From Desulfovibrio legallii (GTDB lineage Bacteria; Desulfobacterota; Desulfovibrionia; Desulfovibrionales; Desulfovibrionaceae): a DNA stretch of 64,000 bases. The translations under genes were made by a program, and so were the position numbers. Where the stretch lies: NCBI RefSeq assembly GCF_900102485.1, contig NZ_FNBX01000005.1, positions 93,835 through 157,834 of the forward strand, read 5' to 3'. Under the pieces are notes generated by a model, which ran no database searches, was not told the DNA's origin, and was given only the letters and a program-made list of their open reading frames with translations. This document shows positions 17,308 through 26,142 of this stretch, piece by piece; the first letter of the stretch is position 1; every line of letters starts with the position of its first letter.

Positions 17308-17574
17308 ACCGGAAGACGTAACCTTGCGCACCAGCAGGGCATCCCCCGGCCAGATGCGCCTGTCCGGCGTCAGCAGCTGGCCGTCGCGGGCCACCAGGGC
17401 GGTCTCCTCAGCCAGCCCAAGGGCTTGCAGCAGTTGCCGCGCCGTCTTGGGCCGGGGCAGGGAAAGCAGGCTTTCCTCAGGCTGCACCAGCACGGTCACC
17501 CGCGCGCCCGTGTGTTCCGGCCGCAGCACCTTGGGCTGCGGCAAAGCCGTTGCGGTCAGGGGTTCTGTGTTCAC
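17305..17574 (-). CDS. ThiS/MoaD-like ubiquitin-fold protein without the C-terminal Gly-Gly
   Basis: An 89-residue protein with a GTG start and GAGGAG three bases upstream. After a 20-residue leader it has the beta-grasp pattern of sulfur-carrier proteins: VTVLVQPEESLLSL, TARQLLQALGL, TALVARDGQLLTPDRRIWPGDALLVRKV. The end is VTSSG rather than the GG needed for thiocarboxylate formation. Its TAG stop comes from the inserted repeat at 17156-17307, so the tail may have been changed by that insertion; alternatively the family ends this way. No adenylating enzyme is adjacent. Confidence 0.65.
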   Translation of the reverse strand: MNTEPLTATALPQPKVLRPEHTGARVTVLVQPEESLLSLPRPKTARQLLQALGLAEETALVARDGQLLTPDRRIWPGDALLVRKVTSSG

Positions 17575-17651
17575 AGGCTCCTCACATCTATCATAATATT
17601 CTTATTTTATTAAATTTATAAAAACTACAGCCGCCCAGCCAAGGCCTGCGC

Positions 17652-18620
17652 TCAGGCCCGCCCGGCATAATAATAGAGCACGGTCACCAGGGCCATGCTG
17701 GCGGCGCGCAGGCCCTGATTGGCCAGGATCAGCCGCAGGGCCAGCGCAGGGCGAAAAAAGCCCGCATAGGACGGGAACTGGTGCCGGATGGCCCGCATGG
17801 GGGTAGAGAGAATATTGCCCACCATCAGGGCCAGCACCACATCCCGCGCCGTCAGGCCGCCGGTATGCAGCACACTGCCTGCCGCGCCCAGGGCCGCGCC
17901 TAGCTCCGCCGCCAGGTGCAGCACGATGATGCCCATGGCCTGCGGCTTGAGGAAATCCAGCCAGCCCATGTGCGCGGCCAGCCACTGCTCGGCCAGGTCA
18001 AAAAAGCCATAGCGCTGCAAAAGGTACATAAGCACATAGATGGGCGCGGTAAAACAGACCAGCCTGGGCAGGCGGCGCAAAAACCGCCGCCAGGCCTTGC
18101 GCAGGGCCGCGGGCCAATCCGTGGGGCCGCCTTCCCCTTGCGTGCAGACCAGACAGCCCGCCGGCGGCACGGGCAGCAGGCGCCGGGCCAGCAGCACGGT
18201 AAGGCCCGTGCGCCCGGCCGCGGCCAGCAGGGTCAGGCCCACATAAATCAGCGCGGGGAAGCCCAGCACAGGCCAGGTCAGCAAAAAAATGGTGGGCGTG
18301 TGTACCAGGTAGGCGGGCAGGCTGTTGAACAGATTGGCCAACATGAGCTCCCGATCGGAAATTTCGCCCCGCTGATGGCTCTGCGAAAGCAGACCGTTGG
18401 CCGCCGCCGGAGAAACAAAGGCCAGAGAAAAGCTCGCGCCCGCCACTTCGCGCAAATGCGCCATCCTGGCCAAGGGCGCGGCCAGGCGGGCCAGATGCCG
18501 CGTCCAGCGCAAGGCTTCCAGCAGATTGGCCACCAGCAGCCCAAAGGCCAGCCCCAGCAGCAAACGCAGCAAAGGCCGGCCCAGCGCGCTCCAGATTGCA
18601 GCAAACGAAAGCTCTTCCAT
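17652..18620 (-). CDS. Nucleoside-recognition (gate) domain membrane protein
   Basis: A 322-residue polytopic inner-membrane protein with about eight hydrophobic segments. Two similar blocks, SFSLAFVSPAAANGLLSQSH and LAAELGAALGAAGSVLHTGG, resemble the paired gate motifs found in FeoB, SpmA/B and NupC-like proteins. The substrate is unknown. Start 18620 is chosen because AGGAAGG lies four bases upstream; a further in-frame ATG at 18638 lies at the edge of repeat copy 4 with no ribosome site. A CLVC pair occurs in the large central loop. Confidence 0.75.
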   Translation of the reverse strand: MEELSFAAIWSALGRPLLRLLLGLAFGLLVANLLEALRWTRHLARLAAPLARMAHLREVAGASFSLAFVSPAAANGLLSQSHQRGEISDRELMLANLFNSLPAYLVHTPTIFLLTWPVLGFPALIYVGLTLLAAAGRTGLTVLLARRLLPVPPAGCLVCTQGEGGPTDWPAALRKAWRRFLRRLPRLVCFTAPIYVLMYLLQRYGFFDLAEQWLAAHMGWLDFLKPQAMGIIVLHLAAELGAALGAAGSVLHTGGLTARDVVLALMVGNILSTPMRAIRHQFPSYAGFFRPALALRLILANQGLRAASMALVTVLYYYAGRA

Positions 18621-18640
18621 CAAACCTTCCTGAAACATTC

Positions 18641-18804
18641 TGCCCTAACCGTCCAGGGCATTTCAATTTTGCAATGCCCTGGCGGTGGTATGCGCAGACG
18701 CCAGCCGTACAGGCGCAAGCGCAGTTTAGTTGCGCTGTTACATGCGCGGAACGCGCGCGCAGATTAACGTTGAGAATGCATATTCTCAACGTTAATCTGC
18801 GCTA
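18641..18804. repeat. Intergenic TAG-ended repeat, copy 4 (reverse)
   Basis: Both hairpins are intact: CCAGGGCATTTC / GCAATGCCCTGG at the left and GATTAACGTTGAGAATGCAT / its complement at the right, where the arms have changed together (AACGTT instead of AACTTT). It ends TCTGCGCTA. An extra TGCCCTA lies at 18641-18647 just outside the left hairpin. Confidence 0.82.
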
Positions 18805-18870
18805 AAACGCGGCGCCGCAAAGCCCGCCACAGGCCCAAAGCCCCAACACACGCCACGGCAAAGCCCGACC

Positions 18871-19341
18871 TTACACCGCATACCCGACGTCCGGCGGGAG
18901 ATCGCGCCGCCCGGCCTGGGTGCGGGCCAGCACGTCGCAGCGCTCGTTTTCCGTGTGGCCGGCATGGCCCCGCAGCCAGTGGAAGCGCACCTGATGCCGC
19001 TCCAGCAGGGGCAGCAGACGCTGCCACAAATCCACATTGAGCACCGGCTTTTTGTCCGCCTTGATCCAGCCTTTTTTCTGCCAGCCCCACAGCCAGCGCT
19101 TTTCCACGCTGTTGCGCACATACTGCGAATCCGTAAACAGCTCCACTGCGCAGGGTTCCTTCAAGGCCGCAAGGGCCTCCACCACCGCCAGAATTTCCAT
19201 GCGGTTGTTGGTGGTGCGGGCGTAGCCGCCCGAAAGCTCCCTGCGCGGCCCCGCGTCCTCCAGGCAGAGCACTGCCGCCCAGCCGCCGGGCCCAGGATTG
19301 CCCAGGCAGGAACCGTCCGTATGGATAACTACTTTTTTCAT
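18871..19341 (-). CDS. rnhA: Ribonuclease HI
   Basis: Cuts the RNA strand of RNA-DNA hybrids. The 156-residue product has all catalytic residues in place: Asp9 (HTDGSCLGNPGPGGWA), Glu49 (TNNRMEILAV), Asp71 (LFTDSQYV) and Asp136 (NERCDVLA), with His126 in the flexible loop RGHAGHTENE. The tryptophan-rich basic protrusion (RWLWGWQKKGWIK) used for substrate binding is also present, as in E. coli RNase HI. Length is typical. It lies alone between repeat copies 4 and 5. Confidence 0.97.
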   Translation of the reverse strand: MKKVVIHTDGSCLGNPGPGGWAAVLCLEDAGPRRELSGGYARTTNNRMEILAVVEALAALKEPCAVELFTDSQYVRNSVEKRWLWGWQKKGWIKADKKPVLNVDLWQRLLPLLERHQVRFHWLRGHAGHTENERCDVLARTQAGRRDLPPDVGYAV

Positions 19342-19414
19342 AGGATACTATCTCACGGGATTTGCGGGGGAGGGATCCTTATGAAAAAGGGTCGCCTCCC
19401 GCGCCCCCTTTTCC

Positions 19415-19559
19415 TGGAACAGGTTTCCTTTGAGCATAGGCATTCTCAGGTCTACGCCCCGCGCGTTCCGGCGCTTACCAGCGCAGATGCCTTGCGCTTA
19501 CGCCTGCACGGCGCGCGGCTGCTCCCGCGCCACGACAAATTCAAAGTAAAACGGCTCTG
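19415..19559. repeat. Intergenic TAG-ended repeat, copy 5 (forward, degraded)
   Basis: Recognisable by TTTGAGCATAGGCATTCTCA, GTTCCGGCGCTTACCAGCGC, CTTGCGCTTACGCC and a final ATTCAAAGTAAAACGGCTCT that aligns with the terminal hairpin but no longer pairs. Both ends have lost the TAG/CTA termini. Confidence 0.65.
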
Positions 19560-19591
19560 CAGCTTTTACGCCCGCGCGCGGCTTTAAGCAC

Positions 19592-19698
19592 ACCCCTCCA
19601 CCCCGCGCGCCGCCTGGGCAGAGAAAAGTTTTTTGAAGGGTGGGGGCGTGGGGGAGGGGGACTTTTGTACACAAAAGTCCCCCTCCCCCACAACACTT
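19592..19698. repeat. GC-rich hairpin repeat, copy 1
   Basis: Contains GAAAAGTTTTTTGAAGGG and then a perfect 21-bp stem (19648-19668 with 19671-19691) around a two-base loop. The stem top is ACTTTTGT / ACAAAAGT. It lies 22 bases from the recD2 stop codon and may act as its terminator. Confidence 0.85.
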
Positions 19699-19712
19699 CC
19701 CCTTTCCTCCAT

Positions 19713-22007
19713 TCACCCTTCCGGACGCAGGCGGCGGGCCAGGCGGGTGTAACGCTTGCGGGTGCGGTTGTTTTTGACGGCCATGTGCAGGGCGCGGGCT
19801 TCGCCCACCAGGATAACCAGGCGTTTGCCGCGGGTAACGCCGGTATAGATGAGGTTGCGCTGCAGAAGCACATAGTGCTGCATCATGATGGGAATGACCA
19901 CGGCCGGGTATTCCGAGCCCTGGGATTTGTGGATGGAGATGGCGTAGGCCGGGGCCAGCTCGTCCAGCTCGTTGAAGTCGTAGGGCACCACGCGGTCGTC
20001 AAAGGTGACGCTCAGGGTGCGGTCTTCGGGGTCCATATGGGTGATGCGGCCCATATCGCCGTTAAAAACGTCTTTGTCATAATTGTTGCGCACCTGCATG
20101 ACCTTGTCGCGGAGGCGAAAAGCGCGGTCGCCCCGGCGCACTTCCAGCCCGTGGGGGTTGAGGGCCTCCTGCAGGCGGGCGTTCATGCGGCCCGCGCCCA
20201 CAGCGCCCTTGTGCATGGGGGTGAGCACCTGGATGTCGTCCACGGGGTCCAGGCCAAAGCGGCGGGGGATGTGGTTGCGCACCAGGTCCACCATAAGATC
20301 GGCGGCGCGCTCCGGATCGCTCTGATGGATGAAGTAAAAATCCGAAAGGCGGTCTTTGCTGGATTCCAGGGAAGGCGCCTCGCCGCGGTTGATCATGTGG
20401 GCGTTGCAGATGATGGAGCTTTCCGCCGACTGGCGGAAAATTTCGGTCAGTTCCACCACAGGCACGGCCCCGGAGGCAATGATGTCCGCCAGCACGTTGC
20501 CGGGGCCCACCGAGGGCAGCTGGTGCACGTCGCCCACCAGCACCACGGTAGCGCCCAAGGGCACGGCCTTGAGCAGGTGGTAAAAAAGCAGGGTGTCCAT
20601 CATGGAGGCTTCGTCCACCACCAGCAGGCCGCAGGCCAGGGGGTTATCCTCATTGCGGGCGAAGCCGTCCTCCTTGGGGCTGTATTCCAGGAGGCGGTGG
20701 ATGGTGCGGGCCTCGCGGCCCGAAGTTTCGGCCATGCGTTTGGCGGCGCGGCCCGTGGGCGCAGCCAGCAGGATGCGGGAGCGCACCTGCCCGAAGAGGC
20801 GGATAATGGCGTTGATGATAGTAGTTTTGCCCGTGCCGGGCCCGCCCGTGAGCACCATAACCTTGCTGCGGGCGGCAGTGCGCACGGCCTCCAGCTGCTC
20901 CGGAGCCAGACGGATGTCCAGGCCCGCCACCACCGCATCCACCAGGCTGTCGGCGTTCTCAAAGCGCACGGCCTTGGGCGAACGCAGCAGGCGTTGCAGG
21001 TAGAAGGCCGTTTTGGCTTCGCAGTGGTAGTAACGCCGCAGATAGACGCCGGTTTCTTCGGCCGCGGGCGCGTCTGCCGCGTCAGGGGCGTCGTCCGCCT
21101 GCGCGGCCAGGTCGGCCGCGGGCGGCTCTGCGGGCAGGGTCTCGCGCACGATGCGCTCCTCCGCCTCCAGGGCGTCCAGGGCCTCCAGCGCCAGGTCCGC
21201 ATCCACGCCCAGCTGCGCGCACACGCTGTCCAGCAGCACGGGCTGGGGGAGGTAGACGTTGCCCTCGTCCGTGGCCTTTTGCAGAACGTAGAGCACGCCC
21301 GCCTGCACGCGCAGGGGGCTGTCATGGGCGAAGCCCAGCTTGTGGGCCGCGGCGTCGGCGGTCACAAAGCCTATGCCGTGGATATCCATGGCCAGGCGAT
21401 AGGGATTTTCGCGCACAATATCCAGCGCTTCCGCGCCGTAGGCCCGATAAACGCGCACGGCGTAGGCCGGGGTGATGCCGTGGGGCTGCAAAAACAGGAG
21501 CAGGTCGCGCATGCCGCGGTGTTCCGCCCAGGAGGCGCGGATGCGCTCCAGGCTCTTTTTGCCCACCCCGCGGATGGCAAGCAGACGTTCCGGGGCCGTA
21601 TCCAGCACGGCGATGGTTTCCGTGCCGAAGGCCGCCACAATGCGTCCGGCCAGCTCCGGGCCCACGCCCTTGATCAGGCCGGAGGCCAGATAGAGGCGGA
21701 TGCCCTCGCTGGTGGCGGGCAGCACTTCTTCCGCCGTGCAGAACTCCAGCTGCCGGCCGAAGCGCGGATTATTGACCCAGCGGCCGCCTACCTTCAGCTG
21801 CACGCCCGCCTGCGGCGTGACCATATGCCCCACGCAGGTCACGGCATCCCGGTCGCGTTCGCGCGCGCCCTCAGGCGGCGTGGGCGCAAGGCGCAGCACC
21901 GTATAGCCGTTCTCCTCGTTGTGGAAGACCACGCGCTCCACCGTGCCGGTCAGTTCCACGGCGTCGGGATTGCGCAGCAGGGGCAGGTCGTTGTCGGGCG
22001 TCGTCAT
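19713..22007 (-). CDS. recD2: RecD2-type 5'-3' DNA helicase
   Basis: SF1B helicase not part of a RecBCD complex; such proteins act in DNA repair and damage tolerance. The 764-residue protein has an N-terminal OB-like region (VELTGTVERVVFHNEENGYTVLRL), a helix-hairpin-helix section (LIKGVGPELAGRIVAAFG, AIRGVGKKSLERI), Walker A GGPGTGKTTII, DEAS box (LVVDEASMMD), GDVHQLPSVGPG and the C-terminal motif AISIHKSQGSEYPAVVIP. The insert around 290-330 is Asp/Ala-rich. It ends seven bases before... on the same strand, aroC stops seven bases upstream of its start, indicating one operon aroC-recD2. Confidence 0.94.
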   Translation of the reverse strand: MTTPDNDLPLLRNPDAVELTGTVERVVFHNEENGYTVLRLAPTPPEGARERDRDAVTCVGHMVTPQAGVQLKVGGRWVNNPRFGRQLEFCTAEEVLPATSEGIRLYLASGLIKGVGPELAGRIVAAFGTETIAVLDTAPERLLAIRGVGKKSLERIRASWAEHRGMRDLLLFLQPHGITPAYAVRVYRAYGAEALDIVRENPYRLAMDIHGIGFVTADAAAHKLGFAHDSPLRVQAGVLYVLQKATDEGNVYLPQPVLLDSVCAQLGVDADLALEALDALEAEERIVRETLPAEPPAADLAAQADDAPDAADAPAAEETGVYLRRYYHCEAKTAFYLQRLLRSPKAVRFENADSLVDAVVAGLDIRLAPEQLEAVRTAARSKVMVLTGGPGTGKTTIINAIIRLFGQVRSRILLAAPTGRAAKRMAETSGREARTIHRLLEYSPKEDGFARNEDNPLACGLLVVDEASMMDTLLFYHLLKAVPLGATVVLVGDVHQLPSVGPGNVLADIIASGAVPVVELTEIFRQSAESSIICNAHMINRGEAPSLESSKDRLSDFYFIHQSDPERAADLMVDLVRNHIPRRFGLDPVDDIQVLTPMHKGAVGAGRMNARLQEALNPHGLEVRRGDRAFRLRDKVMQVRNNYDKDVFNGDMGRITHMDPEDRTLSVTFDDRVVPYDFNELDELAPAYAISIHKSQGSEYPAVVIPIMMQHYVLLQRNLIYTGVTRGKRLVILVGEARALHMAVKNNRTRKRYTRLARRLRPEG

Positions 22008-22014
22008 GGTAAGG

Positions 22015-23112
22015 CTACCGCGTCAGGTCCATGCGCAGCTGCAGCAGCAGGGCGTCCGCCAGGGTCAGGGCGGTCATGGCCTCCAGCACGGGCACAATAC
22101 GCGGGATGGCGGCCAGATCGTGCCGCCCGCCTATAAGCGCCTCCGCGGCCTGGCCCTGCTTGTCCACCGTCTGCTGCCGGATGGCGATGGAGGCAATGGG
22201 CTTGACCGCCGCGTGCAGCACAATGTCCTGCCCGCTGGAAATGCCGCCCAGAATGCCGCCCGCGTGGTTGGAGGCAAAGCGCGCCGCGCCGGGGCAGGGC
22301 GGTTCCTGCGGCAGCAGGGGATCGTTGTTCTGCGTGCCGCGCAGGGCCGCAGCGCCGAAGCCCTCGCCCACGCTGAAGCCCTTGACCGCGCCCACGCTCA
22401 TGATGGCGTGGCCCAGCAGGGCTTCCAGCTTGTCAAACACGGGCTCGCCCAGGCCGGCGGGCACCTGCCGCGCCTCTACCCGCACGATGCCGCCCAGCGT
22501 GTCCCCGGCCTTGCGGGCCGCGGCCACAACCTTATCCCACAGCGCGGGCATGGCCTCCGTGGCCGCGCAATACGGGCGGTTGCGCGCGCCTTCCAGGTCC
22601 AGCGCGGCCCAGTCCTGCACAGCCACGCCGCCCAGGGCCACACAGGCCCCCAGCACCTCCACCCCGCGCAGGGCCAGAATCTTGCGCGCAATGACGCCGC
22701 CCGCCACCCGCGCGGCCGTTTCCCGCCCGGAAGCCCGGCCGCCGCCGCGGTAATCGCGCACGCCGTTGTATTTTTTGAAATAGCCCCAGTCCGCCTGCCC
22801 CGGCCGAAACACCTCGGCCAGGTTGCCGTAGTCCTGCGAGCGCTGGTCCTCATTGGCGATGTAAAAGGCAATGGAGGTGCCCGTGGTCACGCCCTCAAAC
22901 ACGCCCGAAAGCAGCCGCACCGCGTCCGCCTCCTTGCGCTTGGTGGCCGTGGGGCCCTGGCCGGGCTTGCGGCGATCCAGCTCTTTCTGGATATCCGCCT
23001 CGCAGAGCGGAATGCCCGCGGGGCAGCCGTCCAGCACGCCGCCCAGGCCGGGACCGTGCGATTCGCCGAATGTGGTCAGGCGCAGCGCGCGCCCAAAAGT
23101 GTTGCCTGCCAT
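22015..23112 (-). CDS. aroC: Chorismate synthase
   Basis: Last step of the shikimate pathway: EPSP to chorismate using reduced FMN. The 365-residue protein opens MAGNTFGRALRLTTFGESHG, the family start, and has the blocks YRGGGRASGRETAARVAGG and NHAGGILGGISSG. The start at 23112 has GAGG about eight bases upstream; longer frames run into the hairpin repeat 2. It is upstream of recD2 by seven bases, so the two are probably co-transcribed. Confidence 0.96.
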   Translation of the reverse strand: MAGNTFGRALRLTTFGESHGPGLGGVLDGCPAGIPLCEADIQKELDRRKPGQGPTATKRKEADAVRLLSGVFEGVTTGTSIAFYIANEDQRSQDYGNLAEVFRPGQADWGYFKKYNGVRDYRGGGRASGRETAARVAGGVIARKILALRGVEVLGACVALGGVAVQDWAALDLEGARNRPYCAATEAMPALWDKVVAAARKAGDTLGGIVRVEARQVPAGLGEPVFDKLEALLGHAIMSVGAVKGFSVGEGFGAAALRGTQNNDPLLPQEPPCPGAARFASNHAGGILGGISSGQDIVLHAAVKPIASIAIRQQTVDKQGQAAEALIGGRHDLAAIPRIVPVLEAMTALTLADALLLQLRMDLTR

Positions 23113-23140
23113 ATGCGTCCTCGCTTTGTGGGGGGGAGGG

Positions 23141-23252
23141 AGGTTTTTGTGGGAGGAGGGGAACTTTTGTGAACAAAAGTTCCCCTCCCCCCACACCCCC
23201 CGCCCTTCAAAAAACTTTTTTCTCCTCAGGGAATGCGCCAGACGTACCCTGG
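23141..23252. repeat. GC-rich hairpin repeat, copy 2
   Basis: Reverse orientation. Stem 23155-23170 with 23173-23188 (GGAGGGGAACTTTTGT and its complement) around a GA loop, then CCTTCAAAAAACTTTTT and CAGGGAATGCGCC...CGTACCCTGG. It separates mutT-like and aroC genes. Confidence 0.85.
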
Positions 23253-23373
23253 ATGGACAAATGCAGGGGAGATGTGCGCCCGCCGCCGTCAGCAGCAAAA
23301 AACGCCCGCCCGCAAGGCAGCATACCCTATCCGGGCCCGGTCCGAAACCGGTCGGCAAAAGGCCCCGATGCGG

Positions 23374-23769
23374 CTACTCCGGCTGCGCCAATTGCCGCAG
23401 CACGCCCGCATCCGCAGGCAGAAAATCCAGCTCGGCCGCCTCCGCCGGGCTGATCCAGCGCAACTGCTGCCCCTCTTCAGGGCAGGGCTCGCCGCTGAAG
23501 GCCGTCACATGAAAAAAGTGCAGCCGCACCTGCAGGCCGCGCTCCGCATAACAGTGCTCCACCGTGCGCCACAAGGCGGCCTGGCGCACGCCGATGCCCA
23601 GCTCCTCGGCCAGTTCCCGCCGCAAAGCCTGCTCCGGACGCTCCCCAGCCTCCACCTTGCCGCCGGGGAACTCCCAGTAACCCGCCAGGGGCTTGCCCTC
23701 CGGCCGCTGCGCCGCCAGAAACAGCCCACCCCGCCAGACTATGCCCGCCGCCACCGCAATCTGCCGCAT
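23374..23769 (-). CDS. MutT-type Nudix hydrolase
   Basis: Predicted to hydrolyse oxidised nucleotides such as 8-oxo-dGTP, preventing misincorporation. The 131-residue protein has a complete Nudix box at residues 37-59 (GKVEAGE ... RRELAEELGI) and the upstream YWEFPGG typical of MutT. The C-terminus LRWISPAEAAELDFLPAD also matches MutT. AGGAG lies seven bases before the ATG at 23769. The upstream region is repeat copy 6. Confidence 0.92.
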   Translation of the reverse strand: MRQIAVAAGIVWRGGLFLAAQRPEGKPLAGYWEFPGGKVEAGERPEQALRRELAEELGIGVRQAALWRTVEHCYAERGLQVRLHFFHVTAFSGEPCPEEGQQLRWISPAEAAELDFLPADAGVLRQLAQPE

Positions 23770-23857
23770 GCCTTCGCTCCTGGGCAAAAGAATGTTGCGG
23801 GGGAAGGGAATCGTTTGAGCGCTGCTGTCTTCGCCCGTAACTTCCTGCGTTGCAACG

Positions 23858-24008
23858 GGCCAGGGCATTGCAACTTTGAAATGCCCTGGCGGCTGCGTGA
23901 GCAGACGCCCGCTGTGGAGGCGTAAGCGCAAGTTATTTGCGCTGTTAAGCGCCGAAACGAGCGTGCCGTAAACTTTGAGAATGCCAGATCTCAAAGGTAA
24001 TCTGCTCC
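23858..24008. repeat. Intergenic TAG-ended repeat, copy 6 (reverse)
   Basis: Opens with CCAGGGCATTGCAACTTTGAAATGCCCTGG split around a four-base mismatch, contains GCAGACGCCCGC, GGCGTAAGCGCAA, GCGCTGTTAAGCGCC and CTTTGAGAATGCCAGATCTCAAAG, and ends TCTGCTCCA with a decayed terminus. Confidence 0.82.
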
Positions 24009-24037
24009 AAGCTGACCAACAGCTTCCCTTTTCCCAC

Positions 24038-24068
24038 GTCCCCCATCCATTCAAAAAACCTTTTGCGC
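24038..24068. repeat. Remnant of the GC-rich hairpin repeat
   Basis: CCCCCATCCATTCAAAAAACCTTTTG matches one outer end of the hairpin family (compare 51587-51603) without the central stem, directly next to repeat copy 6. Confidence 0.5.
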
Positions 24069-24117
24069 TGCCGTAACGCGCGAACCGCGCGCCGGGAGAT
24101 CCGCCCGGAAGCGGCGC

Positions 24118-26142
24118 TTACTTTTCGCCGTCGGCCGCGTCCGCCCCGAAGCGGGCGCGCGCCTGCTGCAGGGCCTCCTCAAGGCGCGTCATCTCTTCCA
24201 GAATCTCTTCGCTGCGTTGCTTGCAGGCGTCGAACGCGCGCAGCAGCTCATTGGAGCGGCTGTGGTCCGCGTAAACCTGCGGGTCGGCCAGCTGGGCCTC
24301 CACGGCGCTCTGCTCTTCCAGGACCGCAGCCAGTTCCTTTTCCTGTGCGGCATAGCGCTCCTGCAGGGGCCTGAGCTCCTTGTGCAGGGCATTGCGGCGC
24401 GCGGCCTGTTCGCGCTTAAGGCGCTTCTGCTCTTCACGGGAAAGGGCGGGCTGGTCCTTGGGGGCTGCCTGCTCCGCCGCGCGGCCGGATTGGGGGCCCG
24501 TCGCGCCCGGACCGGATTTAGCCGCGCCCGCGGGCTGGGTCAGACGCGCGCGCCGGGCCGCATCATAAGAGGAAAAATCAGGGTAGAGGTCCAGGCCGCG
24601 GCGGGTCAGCTCCCAGGCTTCCGCGCCCACCTGGGAGAGCAGCCAGCGGTCATGGGCCACCATGAGCAGGGTGCCGTCAAACTTCTGCAGGGCGCTGATA
24701 AGGGCCTCGCGGCTTTCCAGGTCCAGGTGGTTGGTGGGCTCGTCCAGCAGCAGGAAGTTGCAGCGCCTGAGGAACAGGCTTGCCAGCACCAGTCGGCTTT
24801 TTTCACCACCCGAAAGGGCGCTTACCTGACGGTCAAAATACTCCTGCCCCAGCAGAAAGAGGCCCAGCACGCTCATGAGCTCTTCTTCCGTGGTGCGCGG
24901 ATCGGCCAGGCGGCGGATCTCGCCCAGCACGGTGGTGTCCGGCCGCAGGGTGTCCATCTGATGCTGGGTGTAAAAGCCCAGACGCAGCTGCGGGGCCGTG
25001 ACCACATTGCCGCCGCAGCGCTCCAGCCGCCCGGCCAGAAGGCGCAGCAGGGTGGATTTGCCGCAGCCGTTGGGGCCCACCAGGGCCACGCGCTGCCCGC
25101 GATAGAGGGTAAAGGTGAGCGCGGGCCAGAGCTCGCGCCCGTCCTCAAAGCGGAAGGCCAGGTCCGCCGCGGCCAGGGCCACCTTTTCCAGGTGCGGGGC
25201 CTCCGGCCAGGTGAAGTTGAGCTCCTTGCGCTTGGGCTCCGGCCGGTAGTCCTCCAGCTGCTTCTCCAGCTTTTTTGCCATCTTCTGGCGGGAACCAGCC
25301 TGGCGGGCCTTGGTGGCCTTGGCCCGGAAGCGCTCCACAAAGGCCATCTTGCGGTTAAGATCGTCCTGCAACGCGCGGGCCTCGCGTTCGCGCTGGGCGT
25401 TGTATTCCTCCTGCAGGGCCAGAAACTGGGTGTAGGTGGCCTTGCGGAACACGGGCCTGGAAAGCCCCAGATAGAGCACATGGCTGCCCACGTTGTCCAT
25501 GAACACCCTGTCGTGGGCCACAAAAACCAGCGCGCCCTTGAAATCCAGCAGAAAGGATTCCAGCCACTCCACGGCTTCCACGTCCAGGTGGTTGGTGGGT
25601 TCGTCCAGCAGCAGCACGTCGGCCCCGGCCGTGAGCACACGGGCCAGTTTGGCACGCTCGCGCCAGCCGCCGGAAAGCTCCCGCAGGGTACGCCCCCACT
25701 TGCGCTCGGCAAAGCCCAGGCCGGAAAGCACGGCCTTGGCCCTGTGCTCCGGATTGTAGCCGTACTGCGCCTCCAGCTCGGTCTGGCGCTGCATAAGCTC
25801 AGCCAGGAGCGCGTTGTCCTTGCGGGCCGCCGCGTCCTCCCACTGGGCCCAGAAGTCGTTCCAGTCGTGGAGCACGTCCAGCACATAGGTCAGCAGGGGC
25901 GTTTCCAGAGCTTCTTCGGAAAGCTCCTGCTCCACAAAGCCCAGGCGGCAGCCGCGCGGCAGCAGAACGCGCCCCGCGTCCGGGCTTTCCACCCCGGCCA
26001 GCAGGCGCAGCAGGGTGGATTTGCCCGTGCCGTTGGGCCCGCACACGCAGAGCCGCACGCCGGAATCCACCTCCAGCGAAAAATTATTGAAAATGTCCCG
26101 TCCGCCGAAGGATTTGGAAAGTTCCTGAATAGTGATCTTCAC
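24118..26142 (-). CDS. ABC-F family ATPase (Uup/EttA-like)
   Basis: Soluble tandem ATPase that acts on the ribosome or nucleoid; no membrane domain. The 674-residue protein has two ABC cassettes: first Walker A GPNGTGKST, signature LSGGWRERAKLARVL; second GPNGCGKST with LSGGEKSRLVLASL and LLLDEPTNHLD. Between them is the arm/linker of ABC-F proteins, and the C-terminal 100 residues form a charged coiled coil as in Uup. The start is GTG, overlapping the epimerase stop codon by four bases, with GAGGG upstream. It is the last gene of the pyrK-pyrD run. Confidence 0.93.
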   Translation of the reverse strand: MKITIQELSKSFGGRDIFNNFSLEVDSGVRLCVCGPNGTGKSTLLRLLAGVESPDAGRVLLPRGCRLGFVEQELSEEALETPLLTYVLDVLHDWNDFWAQWEDAAARKDNALLAELMQRQTELEAQYGYNPEHRAKAVLSGLGFAERKWGRTLRELSGGWRERAKLARVLTAGADVLLLDEPTNHLDVEAVEWLESFLLDFKGALVFVAHDRVFMDNVGSHVLYLGLSRPVFRKATYTQFLALQEEYNAQREREARALQDDLNRKMAFVERFRAKATKARQAGSRQKMAKKLEKQLEDYRPEPKRKELNFTWPEAPHLEKVALAAADLAFRFEDGRELWPALTFTLYRGQRVALVGPNGCGKSTLLRLLAGRLERCGGNVVTAPQLRLGFYTQHQMDTLRPDTTVLGEIRRLADPRTTEEELMSVLGLFLLGQEYFDRQVSALSGGEKSRLVLASLFLRRCNFLLLDEPTNHLDLESREALISALQKFDGTLLMVAHDRWLLSQVGAEAWELTRRGLDLYPDFSSYDAARRARLTQPAGAAKSGPGATGPQSGRAAEQAAPKDQPALSREEQKRLKREQAARRNALHKELRPLQERYAAQEKELAAVLEEQSAVEAQLADPQVYADHSRSNELLRAFDACKQRSEEILEEMTRLEEALQQARARFGADAADGEK

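Noticed and set aside
19665..22136. 823-codon open frame opposite recD2
   Set aside because: Antisense shadow of a clearly identified helicase; composition is His/Gly/Ala-rich and it has no domain.
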